The notes under the pieces are model-generated. The model searched no databases and was not told the origin of the DNA. It was given only the letters and a program-made list of their open reading frames with translations. Below are positions 33,649-43,386 of a stretch of 64,000 bases of DNA, one piece after another; the stretch's first letter is position 1, and every line of letters begins with the position of its first letter. Origin of the DNA: Phycisphaerales bacterium (lineage in GTDB: Bacteria; Planctomycetota; Phycisphaerae; Sedimentisphaerales; Anaerobacaceae). The stretch covers positions 1-64,000 of the forward strand of contig PMZJ01000014.1 of assembly GCA_003170415.1 (NCBI GenBank). The letters are read 5' to 3'. Both the position numbers and the translations under genes were made by a program.

Positions 33649-33770
33649 GCCGGCTTTGGCGATTTGGGGCTGGCCGGCAAAAAAATGTCATAAAACCGGT
33701 TGCAGAAATCAGCGAAGTCGCGCATAATTATAAGTTCGAAAAGCTTAAGTGCAATTTTGAAAGGCAATAG

Positions 33771-34505
33771 ATGGGTTCGGTGTTACAGGCGCTGGTAAAG
33801 CTTCAGAGCGTGGAGAACCGCCTGCGGGCGGCCAAAGCGAAGCTTGCCAGATGCAGAAGAAACGTCATCATACAGGAAAATCAGATTCGCACGCTTCAAA
33901 ACGCCCTCGAAGCAAAGAAAGAAGAAATTCAACTCACAACGATACAATCAGACCGTCTCGAGCTTGAGCTTAAGACTCGGGACGCGGATATTGCCAAGTT
34001 AAGGGCGTCGCTGAATACGGCCAGGACAAACAAAGAGTATGCGGCGGTGTTGACTCAGTTGAACACGACCCGGGCCGACAATTCCAAAATCGAGTCCCAG
34101 ATTCTCGATCTGATGAAGGATATCGAGGTTGACAACGCGGAAAGCCAGAAAATCCAGCAGCAGATTGATGAGCAAAAAGGAAAACTCGAACAGATCCGCA
34201 AGGAGTCGGAGCAGTTGGCGACCAAGTACGAAGCCGAGACAGACCAGATTCAGTGTGAGTGGGATGAGGCGGCCAAACAGGTGCCTGCCGAGCAACTGGG
34301 AATCTTCAAACGCGTCGCCGAGACATACGACGGCGAGGCAGTCGCCATTATCGAGCAGAACCAGGGCAGGACGGGCGCTTATTCCTGCGGGGGCTGTTTT
34401 ATGGGCGTCACCGACGAGTGCGTCAATCAGCTTATGACCAAAGACGATATAATTCGCTGTCCCAACTGCACGAGGATTCTGGTGCTTGTCGCTTCGCAGG
34501 AATAA
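33771..34505 (+). CDS. coiled-coil C4 zinc-ribbon protein (CT398-like)
   Basis: 244 residues. A long antiparallel coiled coil spans about 5-180. It is followed by a C4 zinc ribbon: CGGCFMGV and CPNCTRIL at the end, with conserved QNQGRTGAYSCGGCF. This is the DUF164/CT398-type family. Chlamydial CT398 binds sigma-54 and flagellar-type secretion parts, and other members are linked to export or polarity. That may matter here because a sigma-54 activator and flagellar-type genes lie in the window. It is upstream of the RNase H-PurN gene by 111 bases. Confidence 0.85.
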   Translation: MGSVLQALVKLQSVENRLRAAKAKLARCRRNVIIQENQIRTLQNALEAKKEEIQLTTIQSDRLELELKTRDADIAKLRASLNTARTNKEYAAVLTQLNTTRADNSKIESQILDLMKDIEVDNAESQKIQQQIDEQKGKLEQIRKESEQLATKYEAETDQIQCEWDEAAKQVPAEQLGIFKRVAETYDGEAVAIIEQNQGRTGAYSCGGCFMGVTDECVNQLMTKDDIIRCPNCTRILVLVASQE

Positions 34506-34616
34506 ACGAATTAAGAATTGAGAATTAGGGATTCATAAAGACAAATGTCGGCCGAGTTTTAAATTCTAAATTATTCATTCTAAATTCTCAATTCAAAGTA
34601 AATTACGGAGAATACC

Positions 34617-35702
34617 TTGGCGGAGCATATAATCGCTCACATCGACGGCGGAAGCAGAGGCAATCCCGGGCCTGCCGCATCGGCGTTTGTGCTGACCGAC
34701 CCAAGGGGCAGGAAATTGCAGGCCAGGGCGTTTTTCCTCGGCGAAGCGACCAACAACGTCGCCGAATACACCGCTATCCACAAAGCCCTTGAGGCGGCAA
34801 GGTCGCTTGGGGCGGGACAAATCACAGTTTACAGCGACAGCGAATTATTAGTCAGGCAGATAAACGGGCAATACAAGGTAAAAAGCGACAATATAAGACC
34901 CCTTTTTGCTCAAACTATTGCGATGCTCGCCGAATTCGAGAACTGGCAGGTCAGGCATGTCTTCAGGGAAGATAATAAAAAGGCCGACGAACTTGTAAAT
35001 CGCGCCCTTGATGGTAAAAAAGATGTCGAAATGAAGATTGAGGGGGCCAAAAAAGTAAAACCCGTTCGACTCGGTGTGCTCATAAGCGGCGGCGGCACCA
35101 CGCTGATAAACTTGGTTGAGTGTATCAAGCAGGGCAAACTTGACGCCGAAGTGGCTGTCGTTATAAGCTCGCGTTCAACCGTCGCCGGCGTCGAAAGGGC
35201 CAATGCCGCCGGTATGAATGTGAAAATTATTCGCACCAAGGACCACCCTGATATAGATGAGTTCAGCAAATGTATAGAACGGGAACTGGTTGCCGCGAAG
35301 GTTGACCTTGTTGTGCAGGGGGGCTGGCTGTGCCTTTGGAAGATTCCAAAGCGGTATGACAACAGGGTAATGAATATACATCCGGCGATTTTGCCGAGTT
35401 TCGGCGGGCAGGGAATGTGGGGACATCACGTTCACGAGGCGGTTTTGAAGGCCGGCTGCAAGGTCAGCGGCTGTACCGTGCATTTTTGCACAAATGAATA
35501 CGACAGCGGGCCTGTTATCGTTCAGCGGTGCTGCTCCGTGAAAGATGATGACACGCCGGATACGTTGGCCGCAAGGGTATTCGAGCAGGAGTGCATCGCT
35601 TATCCGGAGGCAATTCAGTTGTTCGCTGAAGGCAAATTGGTTGTTGAAGCGGGGCGGGTGAGAATACTATCGCAGGGTAAAACACAGGCGGTGCGGATAT
35701 GA
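34617..35702 (+). CDS. RNase HI - phosphoribosylglycinamide formyltransferase (PurN) fusion
   Basis: 361 residues from TTG 34617 after a GGAGAA site. Residues about 1-135 are a type I RNase H domain with the acidic set in HIDGGSRGNPGP, AEYTAIHKAL, VYSDSELLV and ADELVNRALD. After a short linker, residues about 150-361 are PurN: VLISGGGTTLINLVE, VVISSRSTVAGV, MNIHPAILPSFGGQGMWG (catalytic Asn and His) and EYDSGPVIVQR (catalytic Asp). Both halves look active: one cuts RNA in RNA-DNA hybrids, the other formylates GAR in purine synthesis. I know of no standard gene with this order. The next gene overlaps by 4 bases. Confidence 0.9.
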   Translation: MAEHIIAHIDGGSRGNPGPAASAFVLTDPRGRKLQARAFFLGEATNNVAEYTAIHKALEAARSLGAGQITVYSDSELLVRQINGQYKVKSDNIRPLFAQTIAMLAEFENWQVRHVFREDNKKADELVNRALDGKKDVEMKIEGAKKVKPVRLGVLISGGGTTLINLVECIKQGKLDAEVAVVISSRSTVAGVERANAAGMNVKIIRTKDHPDIDEFSKCIERELVAAKVDLVVQGGWLCLWKIPKRYDNRVMNIHPAILPSFGGQGMWGHHVHEAVLKAGCKVSGCTVHFCTNEYDSGPVIVQRCCSVKDDDTPDTLAARVFEQECIAYPEAIQLFAEGKLVVEAGRVRILSQGKTQAVRI

Positions 35703-36148
35703 ACAAACCACAGAAACGGATTCTGGCGAATTTTGCTGTCGTGCTGCTGGTTACCGCCACGGCGGTCGTCGGGATGGTTGAGTTGAAAAATATGGTCAAC
35801 CGTTCCGAGGCGATGCGGGCGATGGAAAGTTTGGGGCGGGTGGTTGGTGACTACAAGCAGAAAAACGGCTCGGTACCGCCCGAATCGTACGTGGACGGGA
35901 TTACAAAGTCGCTCGAAGGGCAGCTCCGGCTCGGCAATCTGTGTTACAGGGCGCAATGGATAGCGTTCGATTCGCCACCGGATACTATTCTTGCTTATGC
36001 GAGAAAGGACTATCATTCCCTGTTTTTCCGTCCCGGGGCGGTTGTGCTTCGGTTCGATGGTCGTATCGAGTGGATGGACAAGGCAAGTTTCGACAAGCTT
36101 ATCGCGGGTCAGCAGACGCCGATGGAGCTGGAAATGACGCCCAAATAA
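35699..36148 (+). CDS. hypothetical membrane-anchored protein
   Basis: 149 residues. One N-terminal membrane helix (about 9-27) is followed by a periplasmic-type domain with RAMESLGRVVGDYKQKNGSV, PPESYVDGI and VVLRFDGRIEWM. The early helix and the KNGSVPPESY stretch recall pseudopilin-like proteins of planctomycetes, but there is no prepilin cleavage motif. It is translationally coupled (ATGA) to the RNase HI-PurN gene. The function is unknown. Confidence 0.7.
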   Translation: MNKPQKRILANFAVVLLVTATAVVGMVELKNMVNRSEAMRAMESLGRVVGDYKQKNGSVPPESYVDGITKSLEGQLRLGNLCYRAQWIAFDSPPDTILAYARKDYHSLFFRPGAVVLRFDGRIEWMDKASFDKLIAGQQTPMELEMTPK

Positions 36149-36197
36149 TCGCTTTTCAGCGGGTCAGCCGAAAAGACCTCGCCTATACGGCTTCGGT

Positions 36198-38705
36198 TTA
36201 GACAATCGCCTTTTCGTTTTTGGCCGGTTGCTGAGGCGTTTCGAGTCCTTCGAGTTTGAGGTGCTCCTCGTCCTGCACGTCGATTTTGACGACGTTCTTG
36301 CCCTTGAATTCGCCTCGCAGTACCGCCTCTGCCAGCGGGTCTTCTATGTAGTGCTCGATAGCTCTTCGCAGCGGTCGCGCGCCGAATTCGGGGTTGTAGC
36401 CCTTCTCGATGACGAATTCCTTGGCCCGCTCGGTCAGTTCGAGCTTGAGACCGTGCTCGGTCAGCCGTTTGAATACCTTGGCAAGCTCGTAATCGACTAT
36501 CGTTCGCAGGTTTTCCCTTGAGAGTGGCTTGAAAACAATTATGTCGTCTACGCGGTTGAGGAACTCAGGTCTGAAGTGACGCTCGACCTCTTTGTGGAGC
36601 ATATCCCTCATCTTCTCGTAGTTTGCCTCGGGGGTCTTTTTGCCGAAGCCAAACCCGCTGTTGTTCTTAATCAGCTCGGCGCCGATGTTGCTTGTCATAA
36701 TGACGACAACGTTCTTGAAGTCGATGATTCTGCCGAAGCTGTCCGTCAGCCGGCCCTCATCCATTATCTGTAGCAGGATGTTGTAAACGTCCGGATGCGC
36801 TTTTTCGATTTCATCGAGCAGCAGCACTGAGTATGGTCTGCGTCTGATTCTCTCGGTGAGCTGGCCGCCCTCTTCGTAGCCGACGTATCCCGGAGGAGCG
36901 CCCACGAGCCGGCTGACGTTGTGCTTTTCCATAAACTCGCTCATATCCAGCCGGACAAGGGAGTTTCTGTCGCTGAACATAAATTCCGCCAGCGCCTGCG
37001 CCAGCAGCGTCTTGCCCACGCCGCTGGGGCCTAAGAAAATAAAGCAGCCCATTGGCCGGTTCGGGTCTTTCATTCCGCTTCTGCTGCGACGAACCGCCTT
37101 GGCGATTGCGCCCACCGCGTCATCCTGCGAAACAACCTGCTTGTGTATCTCCGCCTCAAGCTCGAGAAGTCGCTGCGTCTCTTTTTTCTCCAGCCGCGTC
37201 AAAGGCACGCCCGTCATATTGCTTACGACCTCGGCGATTATCTCCGGGTCAACTATGCCCGTCGCCTCCTTGTTTTCCTCGTACCAGCTCTTCTGCATTT
37301 GTGTCTTTTCGTTGAGCATTTGCTGGGCTTCGTCTCTCAGTGATGCCGCGCGTTCATAGTCGGCGTTGCGGACTGCCTCGTCCTTTTCGCGCTGGAGCTT
37401 TTCGATTTTCTTCTCAAGCTCCGCCATATTTGGCGGGGGGGCCATATTTTTCAGCCGGACCCTTGCGCCCGCCTCATCGACAACGTCAATCGCCTTGTCG
37501 GGCAGGCATCTGCCGGTGATATACCGCGTTGACAGCTCTACTGCCTGGAACAACGCCTCATCGGTGAACTTGACCCTGTGGTGTGCCTCGTAGCGGTCCT
37601 GAAGTCCCCTGAGTATCTCGACCGTCTCTTCTTTTGAGGGCGGTTCGACGATAATGGTCTGGAATCTTCGCTCAAGTGCGCCGTCCTTCTCGATGTGCTT
37701 TCTGAACTCATCGAGGGTGGTGGCGCCTATGCACTGCACCTCGCCTCTGGCAAGAGCGGGCTTAAGAACGTTCGATGCGTCGATTGCGCCTTCCGCGCCG
37801 CCTGCGCCGACCAGCGTATGCAGCTCATCTATAAATAATATTACGCTTTTAGCCCTTCGGACCTCGTTAATTACGGCCTTTATTCGCTCCTCGAATTGTC
37901 CCCGATACTTTGTCCCCGCTACCATCATCGCAAGGTCGAGCACGACTATGCGTTTGTCTTTCAAAATCTCCGGCACCTGCTTATTTATTATCTGCTGGCC
38001 CAGTCCTTCGACTATCGCGGTTTTGCCCACGCCCGCTTCGCCCAGCAGCACAGGATTGTTCTTTGTGCGCCTGCACAGTATCTGAATCAGACGCTCTATC
38101 TCGCGTTTTCTGCCGATGACCGGGTCAAGTTCGCCGTCGATGGCTAATTGCGTCAGGTCCCTGCCGAAACTATCGAGCGCCGGCGTCTTGCTCTTGGGTT
38201 TTCCCCCCATTGCCGCAGGTCCGCCCATTTTCATATCAAGTCCAGTCGGCTCATTCGTATCGACTCCGGCCCCAAGCAGATTCAGGACTTCCTGGCGGAC
38301 GTCCTCCAGCCGAAGACCAAGATTCATCATTACCTGCGCCGCGATGCCTTCGGTCTCGCGCAACAGGCCCAACAACAGGTGCTCCGTCCCTACATAATTA
38401 TGATTCAGCGACCGAGCTTCCTCTATCGCGAATTCGATTACCTTCTTTGCCCGTGGTGTATGAGGCAGTTTGCCCATCGTAACCATATCAGGCCCGCTCT
38501 TGACTAACTTCTCAACCTCAAGACGCAGCTTCTTTATATCCACGTCGAGATTTTTAAGAACGGTTGCGCCGACGCCGCTTCCTTCCTTGACCAAACCCAG
38601 AAGGATGTGCTCGGTCCCGATGTATTCGTGGTTGAAACGCTGCGCTTCCTGGTTGGCCAGCGCCATTACTTTGCGTGCCCTGTCTGTAAATCGCTCAAAC
38701 ATCAT
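36198..38705 (-). CDS. clpC: ClpC-type AAA+ unfoldase
   Basis: 835 residues. Two Clp-N repeats lie at about 1-150 ([20 protein letters not shown]). The first AAA module has [14 protein letters not shown] near 225, a [16 protein letters not shown] Walker B and a coiled middle domain with a UVR-like [17 protein letters not shown]. The second AAA module has [14 protein letters not shown] near 565 and [16 protein letters not shown]. This is ClpC/ClpA order, and the UVR-bearing middle favours ClpC. It feeds unfolded proteins to ClpP, usually with adaptors. No ClpP or McsAB gene is next to it. Confidence 0.96.
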   Translation of the reverse strand: MMFERFTDRARKVMALANQEAQRFNHEYIGTEHILLGLVKEGSGVGATVLKNLDVDIKKLRLEVEKLVKSGPDMVTMGKLPHTPRAKKVIEFAIEEARSLNHNYVGTEHLLLGLLRETEGIAAQVMMNLGLRLEDVRQEVLNLLGAGVDTNEPTGLDMKMGGPAAMGGKPKSKTPALDSFGRDLTQLAIDGELDPVIGRKREIERLIQILCRRTKNNPVLLGEAGVGKTAIVEGLGQQIINKQVPEILKDKRIVVLDLAMMVAGTKYRGQFEERIKAVINEVRRAKSVILFIDELHTLVGAGGAEGAIDASNVLKPALARGEVQCIGATTLDEFRKHIEKDGALERRFQTIIVEPPSKEETVEILRGLQDRYEAHHRVKFTDEALFQAVELSTRYITGRCLPDKAIDVVDEAGARVRLKNMAPPPNMAELEKKIEKLQREKDEAVRNADYERAASLRDEAQQMLNEKTQMQKSWYEENKEATGIVDPEIIAEVVSNMTGVPLTRLEKKETQRLLELEAEIHKQVVSQDDAVGAIAKAVRRSRSGMKDPNRPMGCFIFLGPSGVGKTLLAQALAEFMFSDRNSLVRLDMSEFMEKHNVSRLVGAPPGYVGYEEGGQLTERIRRRPYSVLLLDEIEKAHPDVYNILLQIMDEGRLTDSFGRIIDFKNVVVIMTSNIGAELIKNNSGFGFGKKTPEANYEKMRDMLHKEVERHFRPEFLNRVDDIIVFKPLSRENLRTIVDYELAKVFKRLTEHGLKLELTERAKEFVIEKGYNPEFGARPLRRAIEHYIEDPLAEAVLRGEFKGKNVVKIDVQDEEHLKLEGLETPQQPAKNEKAIV

Positions 38706-39109
38706 TTACCTCGAGTTAGCAGTATTCAAAGTTTGTTCAAACGCCTTGACCCTTTGTGTTCTCCGCAGGTGCTATTCTACCCTGTTGGCTCGCCCTGTCA
38801 ACGATTGCTGCCCGTTACACAGGACTTTCCTTCTATATTCTATTGTCGAAGAGCAATCGTTGTTCATTTACCGGACTATACGCTCGGCATCCTGTTTTTG
38901 TATCGGCCAAAACCAGCAACGACTTGTTCACAAAAGAACACAAAAACCCTTCTTTTTGCGCAGGAAAGGCATATAAAAGAGGTCCCAGAGGTCCTAAAAA
39001 TTCACTCGTCCGCTATTTTCTTGCAGGGTACCCATTTTGTGTGTATAAATATCGCGAAGTTGAACCTGTTCACATAAAAAATAAAACAATTAATTAGGGA
39101 GACAGTACA
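38706..39109. other. 404-base divergent intergenic stretch
   Basis: It separates leftward clpC from the rightward secreted-protein gene and must hold both promoters. No CtsR- or CIRCE-like inverted repeat is visible. A GGGAGAC site lies at about 39098, just before the next ATG. No RNA gene is seen. Confidence 0.4.
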
Positions 39110-41050
39110 ATGTTCAGACGCACGATTTCAATAACACTCGCCACAACAATTATATTGGCTTTGTTTGTTCCCGCACTTGTGCAGGGGGCCGACAAGGGCG
39201 ACGCCGTTTTAAGCATCGTTCCCGCTGACGCGATTCTCTTCGCCAGGATTAACAATCTCAATCAAGCCACCGGCAATCTCGACCAGTATATTATGGGCGT
39301 TTCGCCGATGCCGGTCTCAACGGCAGGTCTTATCAAGGGCCAGCTCGGCATGATGTTCGGCAACTTCGAACTTAAGGGTTTCGACGTCAATGGCTCCTTC
39401 GCGGCGTTCGCAACAGCCGAATCAGGCCAGACGGTTCCGGATATATACATCCTGCTGCCCGTTACCGATTACGCCCAGCTTACCGACCCCAACTTCCGTG
39501 TCAGCCAGCCCGATACCAATGGCATATCAGCAGTCGGAATGGGACCTTCGGGACAATTCTTTATCAAAAAGGTCAATTCTTTTGCGCTGATGACAAAGGA
39601 CTATAGCAAACTTGGTTCTATGGCCGCGACAATCTCCGGCGCAAAATTCGCAAACCTGGCTTCGTCTCTCGATGCCTCGCAGGCCAAACAGTCATCAAAT
39701 GAGCCGATATGGGCCTACGCGAATATGGTAAAAATCTCGTCGGTTTACAAAACGCAAATCTCCGATGGCCTGGAGGAAATGAGAAAGCACTTAGCCGACC
39801 CTGGAATGAGCATTCAGTCCCAAATCGATAATCTCGAAAAGAGCAAAAAACAGATAGCTGCCAAGGATCCCAACAGTCCGGCGATTGCTGTCTTCGATAC
39901 CCAGATTGAGTCTTTGAAAACCCAGAAGGCACAGGTACAAAAAAGTCCGGCGTTTATGGCCGGGCTTATGAACGCCTTCGCGGGCTATGCGAAAGATTTT
40001 ATGCAGCAGTCAAAGTCAATAACGCTTTCTTGTAATCCAAAACCCGCCGTGCTCAATTTCAGGATTGGTTTGGATGCCCTGCCCGGGACGGAAATGGCCG
40101 GGATGCTTGTCGCCGAAGGCGCAGCGAAAAATAACCCGCTTGTCGGCTACACCGAGGATGGCGCGGCTATGAATTTTGTCGGGCGTATGAATCATTCATT
40201 AGCCAAGAAAATTAAAGCCAAGGCCGTTGACCTGATAATGCAGATGACCGGAAAAGACGCCAATGACCCCAACATCGTCAAAGCCAAAAAGCTCTGCGAT
40301 GATTATACCGACGCGATGGGCGATTTTATTGTTTGCTCATTTAAGATTAACCCCGGCGCAAAGCCGATGTTCGACGCAAAATATGTTCTCGAAGTCAAAG
40401 ATGCCAACGCGTTTAACAAAGTGACTAATGAATTTGCCCGGACCTGGGCCGGCGGCGCATTCGGCGACCTCTACAAAAAGATGGGCATGGAAACCAGCTT
40501 TACCGTAAAACGCGGCGCGGAAAATTACAAGGGCGTTTCAATAGACGTCGCGAAATTGTCTATGAAATTTACTGATATCAATTCGCCCCAAGCTAAAATG
40601 CTCGAAGCGATGTATGGCAGCGGCTTTGAGTATCGCTGGGCGATTGTCAATGGCTTATGGGTATGCAGGATATCGAGCGACCCCAACGCCATTTACAAGC
40701 TCATCGACGAGGTAAAGGCGGGCACGCCCGCGCAGGTTTGTTCGGAAATGCAAAAGGCGATTGCCGTTATCCCGGACGCCGACAGCAAAGATGCCATAGT
40801 TACCTACAATTATCTGCGACTGATGAAAATGATGTCTGCTATGGGTACGATGCCGTTTACGATACCTGATGTGCCCAGCAAGAGCAATCTTGTCTTCGCG
40901 GCCAAAGTCGATAACGGCTCATTTGCCCTCGATTTCGCTTTGCCCAAGGAGCATCTCTCCGAGATGATGATGGCGTTTCAGATGATAATGCAGCAGCAAA
41001 TGCAAACGAAACCAGGCCAACCGGTGCCTGTGTCGCCAGCCGGCAAATAG
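39110..41050 (+). CDS. large secreted protein of unknown function
   Basis: 646 residues with a clear signal peptide (about 1-27, cut after VQGA). The mature part begins VLSIVPADAILFARINNLNQ. It has a coiled segment at about 225-275 (IDNLEKSKKQIAAKDPN) and ends in a Met/Gln-rich helix, MMMAFQMIMQQQMQTKPGQP. The opening strand resembles DUF3352-like proteins of planctomycetes. It is probably exported or surface bound. No catalytic motif or anchor is seen. It stands alone. Confidence 0.75.
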   Translation: MFRRTISITLATTIILALFVPALVQGADKGDAVLSIVPADAILFARINNLNQATGNLDQYIMGVSPMPVSTAGLIKGQLGMMFGNFELKGFDVNGSFAAFATAESGQTVPDIYILLPVTDYAQLTDPNFRVSQPDTNGISAVGMGPSGQFFIKKVNSFALMTKDYSKLGSMAATISGAKFANLASSLDASQAKQSSNEPIWAYANMVKISSVYKTQISDGLEEMRKHLADPGMSIQSQIDNLEKSKKQIAAKDPNSPAIAVFDTQIESLKTQKAQVQKSPAFMAGLMNAFAGYAKDFMQQSKSITLSCNPKPAVLNFRIGLDALPGTEMAGMLVAEGAAKNNPLVGYTEDGAAMNFVGRMNHSLAKKIKAKAVDLIMQMTGKDANDPNIVKAKKLCDDYTDAMGDFIVCSFKINPGAKPMFDAKYVLEVKDANAFNKVTNEFARTWAGGAFGDLYKKMGMETSFTVKRGAENYKGVSIDVAKLSMKFTDINSPQAKMLEAMYGSGFEYRWAIVNGLWVCRISSDPNAIYKLIDEVKAGTPAQVCSEMQKAIAVIPDADSKDAIVTYNYLRLMKMMSAMGTMPFTIPDVPSKSNLVFAAKVDNGSFALDFALPKEHLSEMMMAFQMIMQQQMQTKPGQPVPVSPAGK

Positions 41051-41114
41051 ATAGATTGCGGTAAAAGAAAAAACAGGAAGTTGCTCACAAAGGATGATTG
41101 TGTGGCCGGCGGGC

Positions 41115-41381
41115 TTACTCTTCCCGGTCTTTATCATGGAGCAGCTTTTGCAGGTAGTCGTTTTCCCGGCGGGTAGCTTCAATATCCAAAAGAAGGTATT
41201 TTATACAAACCCGCAGGTAATCGAGCGATTCCCGCAGGCAATCGACGCTTGCCTGGAGTTCTTTCTGGTTTACTTCCGCCTTTTTGGCAAGGACTTCGAG
41301 GCGTTTAGATGTAGGGTCCGCGGCGCCTCCGAATTGCTTCACCAGTTCATTTAGCTCATCTGCCAGCCGTGCTTCATCCAT
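41115..41381 (-). CDS. small coiled-coil protein
   Basis: 88 residues from ATG 41381 (an in-frame start at 41405 is less likely). Two helices are predicted by composition: DELNELVKQFGG, then a long one from about 30 to 85 with KAEVNQKELQASVDCLRESL and LLLDIEATRRENDYLQKLL. There is no membrane segment or known domain. It may pair with a partner protein. Confidence 0.6.
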   Translation of the reverse strand: MDEARLADELNELVKQFGGAADPTSKRLEVLAKKAEVNQKELQASVDCLRESLDYLRVCIKYLLLDIEATRRENDYLQKLLHDKDREE

Positions 41382-41938
41382 CTCAGTACCCTCGCAAAAT
41401 CTCAAATCATTGCTGCCCGCTGTTTCGCCATCGGCACTGTCTCTATCTTATACGTGCAAAACACGTACCCGGCTGTAAGTTTAATCGATATTTGTTTCGG
41501 TGATTTGTCCGGTTGCGATAGCGGTTCGCAAGCCCCGTTTGTTGTATTGACCTTGAGTTTTGTTTGACTATGCACGAATACAGGCGATTTGCCGACTATG
41601 GCCGGGCGTTGCCAAAAAGCAACAGTTGGTTGCCGTTCTCAATTCACGGTTACCCTGTCATTTTCCGTTTATAACCTGTTGTGGCTATTACCCGCCTTAT
41701 GTTGCCATATGCCAACCCCTATGTTTACAAAAAGCAACACGTCCACGGTTTCAGTAAGGAAAACCGGGCTTAATACCATCCTGAAACTATAAAAGCAGGT
41801 GGCATCAAGAGTATGTGATCCTAATTTTTCCGAAAAATTTACAAAAAACCTCTTGACAAGACGATATACTGTAATGTAGTATACTGGATAGTTGCGGATT
41901 TTGATTATGGTTAAGCAAATGGATGTTGGAATAAAAAT
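41382..41938. other. 557-base stretch before the PadR gene
   Basis: It holds the promoter/operator listed next. The remaining sequence has short unsupported frames and no clear hairpin with a T tract. The part from 41480 to 41750 holds many GTTGCC/GGCAAC words but no gene I can support. Confidence 0.4.
41853..41883 (+). promoter_or_regulatory. promoter with overlapping palindrome of the padR operon
   Basis: TTGACA (41853-41858) and TAGTAT (41877-41882) are 18 bases apart. The -10 lies inside a perfect inverted repeat TATACT-N7-AGTATA (41865-41883). A dimeric PadR-type repressor binding here would block the polymerase. This fits autoregulation of the PadR gene that starts 55 bases on. Confidence 0.72.
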
Positions 41939-42277
41939 ATGAATCTTGAAAACTGGCAAACACAGCTTCGCAAAGGTCTTTTGGATATCGTTGTGCTGAA
42001 TCTTCTTAATCGCGGCCCGTCACATGGCTACGAAATGGTGCAGACAATGAAACGCATCGACGGGCTTGCGATTCGTGAAGGCAATATCTACCCGGTTCTC
42101 GCCCGGCTGCAAACCGATGGCCTGGTGACAAGCTACTCCGAGCCATCCACCGACGGCCCGCCACGAAAGTATTTTAAACTTACCGAAGCCGGGCAAAAAG
42201 CTCTTGAGGATATGAATAAGCACTGGGACCAGCTTATCAGCAGTTTGGAATCAATCAGGAAAGGAACCGGATTATGA
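41939..42277 (+). CDS. PadR family transcriptional regulator
   Basis: 112 residues. It has the winged-helix pattern LRKGLLDIVVLNLLNRGPSH, GYEMVQTMK, EGNIYPVLARLQTDGLVTSY then RKYFKLTEAGQKAL, followed by a C-terminal dimerisation helix. It is a short PadR-s1 type. Its stop overlaps the next gene start by 4 bases (ATGA). PadR genes coupled to HAAS-domain membrane proteins are a common pair, where the membrane protein is thought to act as partner or target. The palindrome upstream suggests self-repression. Confidence 0.9.
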   Translation: MNLENWQTQLRKGLLDIVVLNLLNRGPSHGYEMVQTMKRIDGLAIREGNIYPVLARLQTDGLVTSYSEPSTDGPPRKYFKLTEAGQKALEDMNKHWDQLISSLESIRKGTGL

Positions 42278-43386
42278 ACGCTCAATACAGGCACAGCCAA
42301 CCAGGATATTTGATGATTCTTATCGGCGTGATTCTGCTCGTGGTCGCAGCGTTCGTGTGGGTTTACGGTCTGCAACCACTGGAGATAATTTTAGGCGCGA
42401 TTGGAATCTTTCTTCTTGCTTTTGGTTATAAGCTAACCGTCGAAATAAAAAACGGTTTCCTGAGATTCTGGTTTGGGCTGGGGATATTTTGGAAGAAGAT
42501 TGCTATTGAGCAAATTGTGTATTGCGAACCGTTCAGAGGGGTTTTCGCCGGCTGGGGCATTCGCTTTGTCTGGAACGGCTGGCTTTATAACGTTTCCGGA
42601 ATGAAGGCAGTAACCGTTGTCCTGAAATCCGGCAAAAAAATACACATCGGGACCGATGAACCTGTGCAGCTAATCGAGGCGATAAATTCGGTTTTGCATG
42701 GACAGGTCGGAGTTGAGTCAACACAAATGTGGAGTGAGGTCAAGGCGGATTATCTTAAGAGGGTGGAACAGGCATTGTCCGTTGCAAGGCATCCTCGCAG
42801 CTTTGAAATCCTGGCGGATGTGGGTAATCACCTTGACCGTCGGTTTACCGAACTCGAACCGCGGCAGCAAACATGGGAAAATTTTCAAAGGATTATTACG
42901 GAGATGGGCCCGCCGTCGGAGTATGCAGAGCTTGTAAACGAGGATAAGAAGTCCGGCAGGTTAAAACTTACTAAGCTTGAAATGAGTGCCATTGGCGTAT
43001 TGCTTGTTGTGTTTGGCGTGAGCGCATATTTTTACCCGCAGATGCCGGAAAGAATCGTAACCCAGTGGGGCTTTCATGGGCAACCGAGCAGTTATATGCC
43101 GAAACCCGTAGGTATGTTTGGAACCCCCGTCATTTTTGCGGTCTTAGTAATCGCTCTTATCGTTATACCAAGAACCGCTTCGGTATCTGTGAACATAGAA
43201 GGATTCAGGAGGTTTTATGGTGGTTTGTTAATCGTGTTTTCCATCGTTATGCTGGCGGTTCAATACCAGATAATTTTGTGGAACCTGGGAATAAAAACAA
43301 ATCCGAATGTGGTTGGTATCATCTCGGTATCTGCAATTATTGTCTGGATGGCCTTTCGGTTTTACCGGGCACGCCGACACAATTAA
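42274..43386 (+). CDS. HAAS/DUF1648-like membrane protein paired with PadR
   Basis: 370 residues. Two membrane helices lie at about 11-50, then a PH-like part (ITIEQIVYCEP-type strands, read as IAIEQIVYCEPFRGVFAGW). A HAAS-like helical domain follows at about 155-215 (YLKRVEQALSVARHPR...GPPSEYAELV). After it come at least three more helices with the DUF1648 signature YFYPQMPERIVTQWGFHGQP. It probably senses or responds to envelope conditions with the PadR regulator. The exact role is unknown. It ends in a 4-base overlap with the convergent serpin gene. Confidence 0.78.
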   Translation: MNAQYRHSQPGYLMILIGVILLVVAAFVWVYGLQPLEIILGAIGIFLLAFGYKLTVEIKNGFLRFWFGLGIFWKKIAIEQIVYCEPFRGVFAGWGIRFVWNGWLYNVSGMKAVTVVLKSGKKIHIGTDEPVQLIEAINSVLHGQVGVESTQMWSEVKADYLKRVEQALSVARHPRSFEILADVGNHLDRRFTELEPRQQTWENFQRIITEMGPPSEYAELVNEDKKSGRLKLTKLEMSAIGVLLVVFGVSAYFYPQMPERIVTQWGFHGQPSSYMPKPVGMFGTPVIFAVLVIALIVIPRTASVSVNIEGFRRFYGGLLIVFSIVMLAVQYQIILWNLGIKTNPNVVGIISVSAIIVWMAFRFYRARRHN

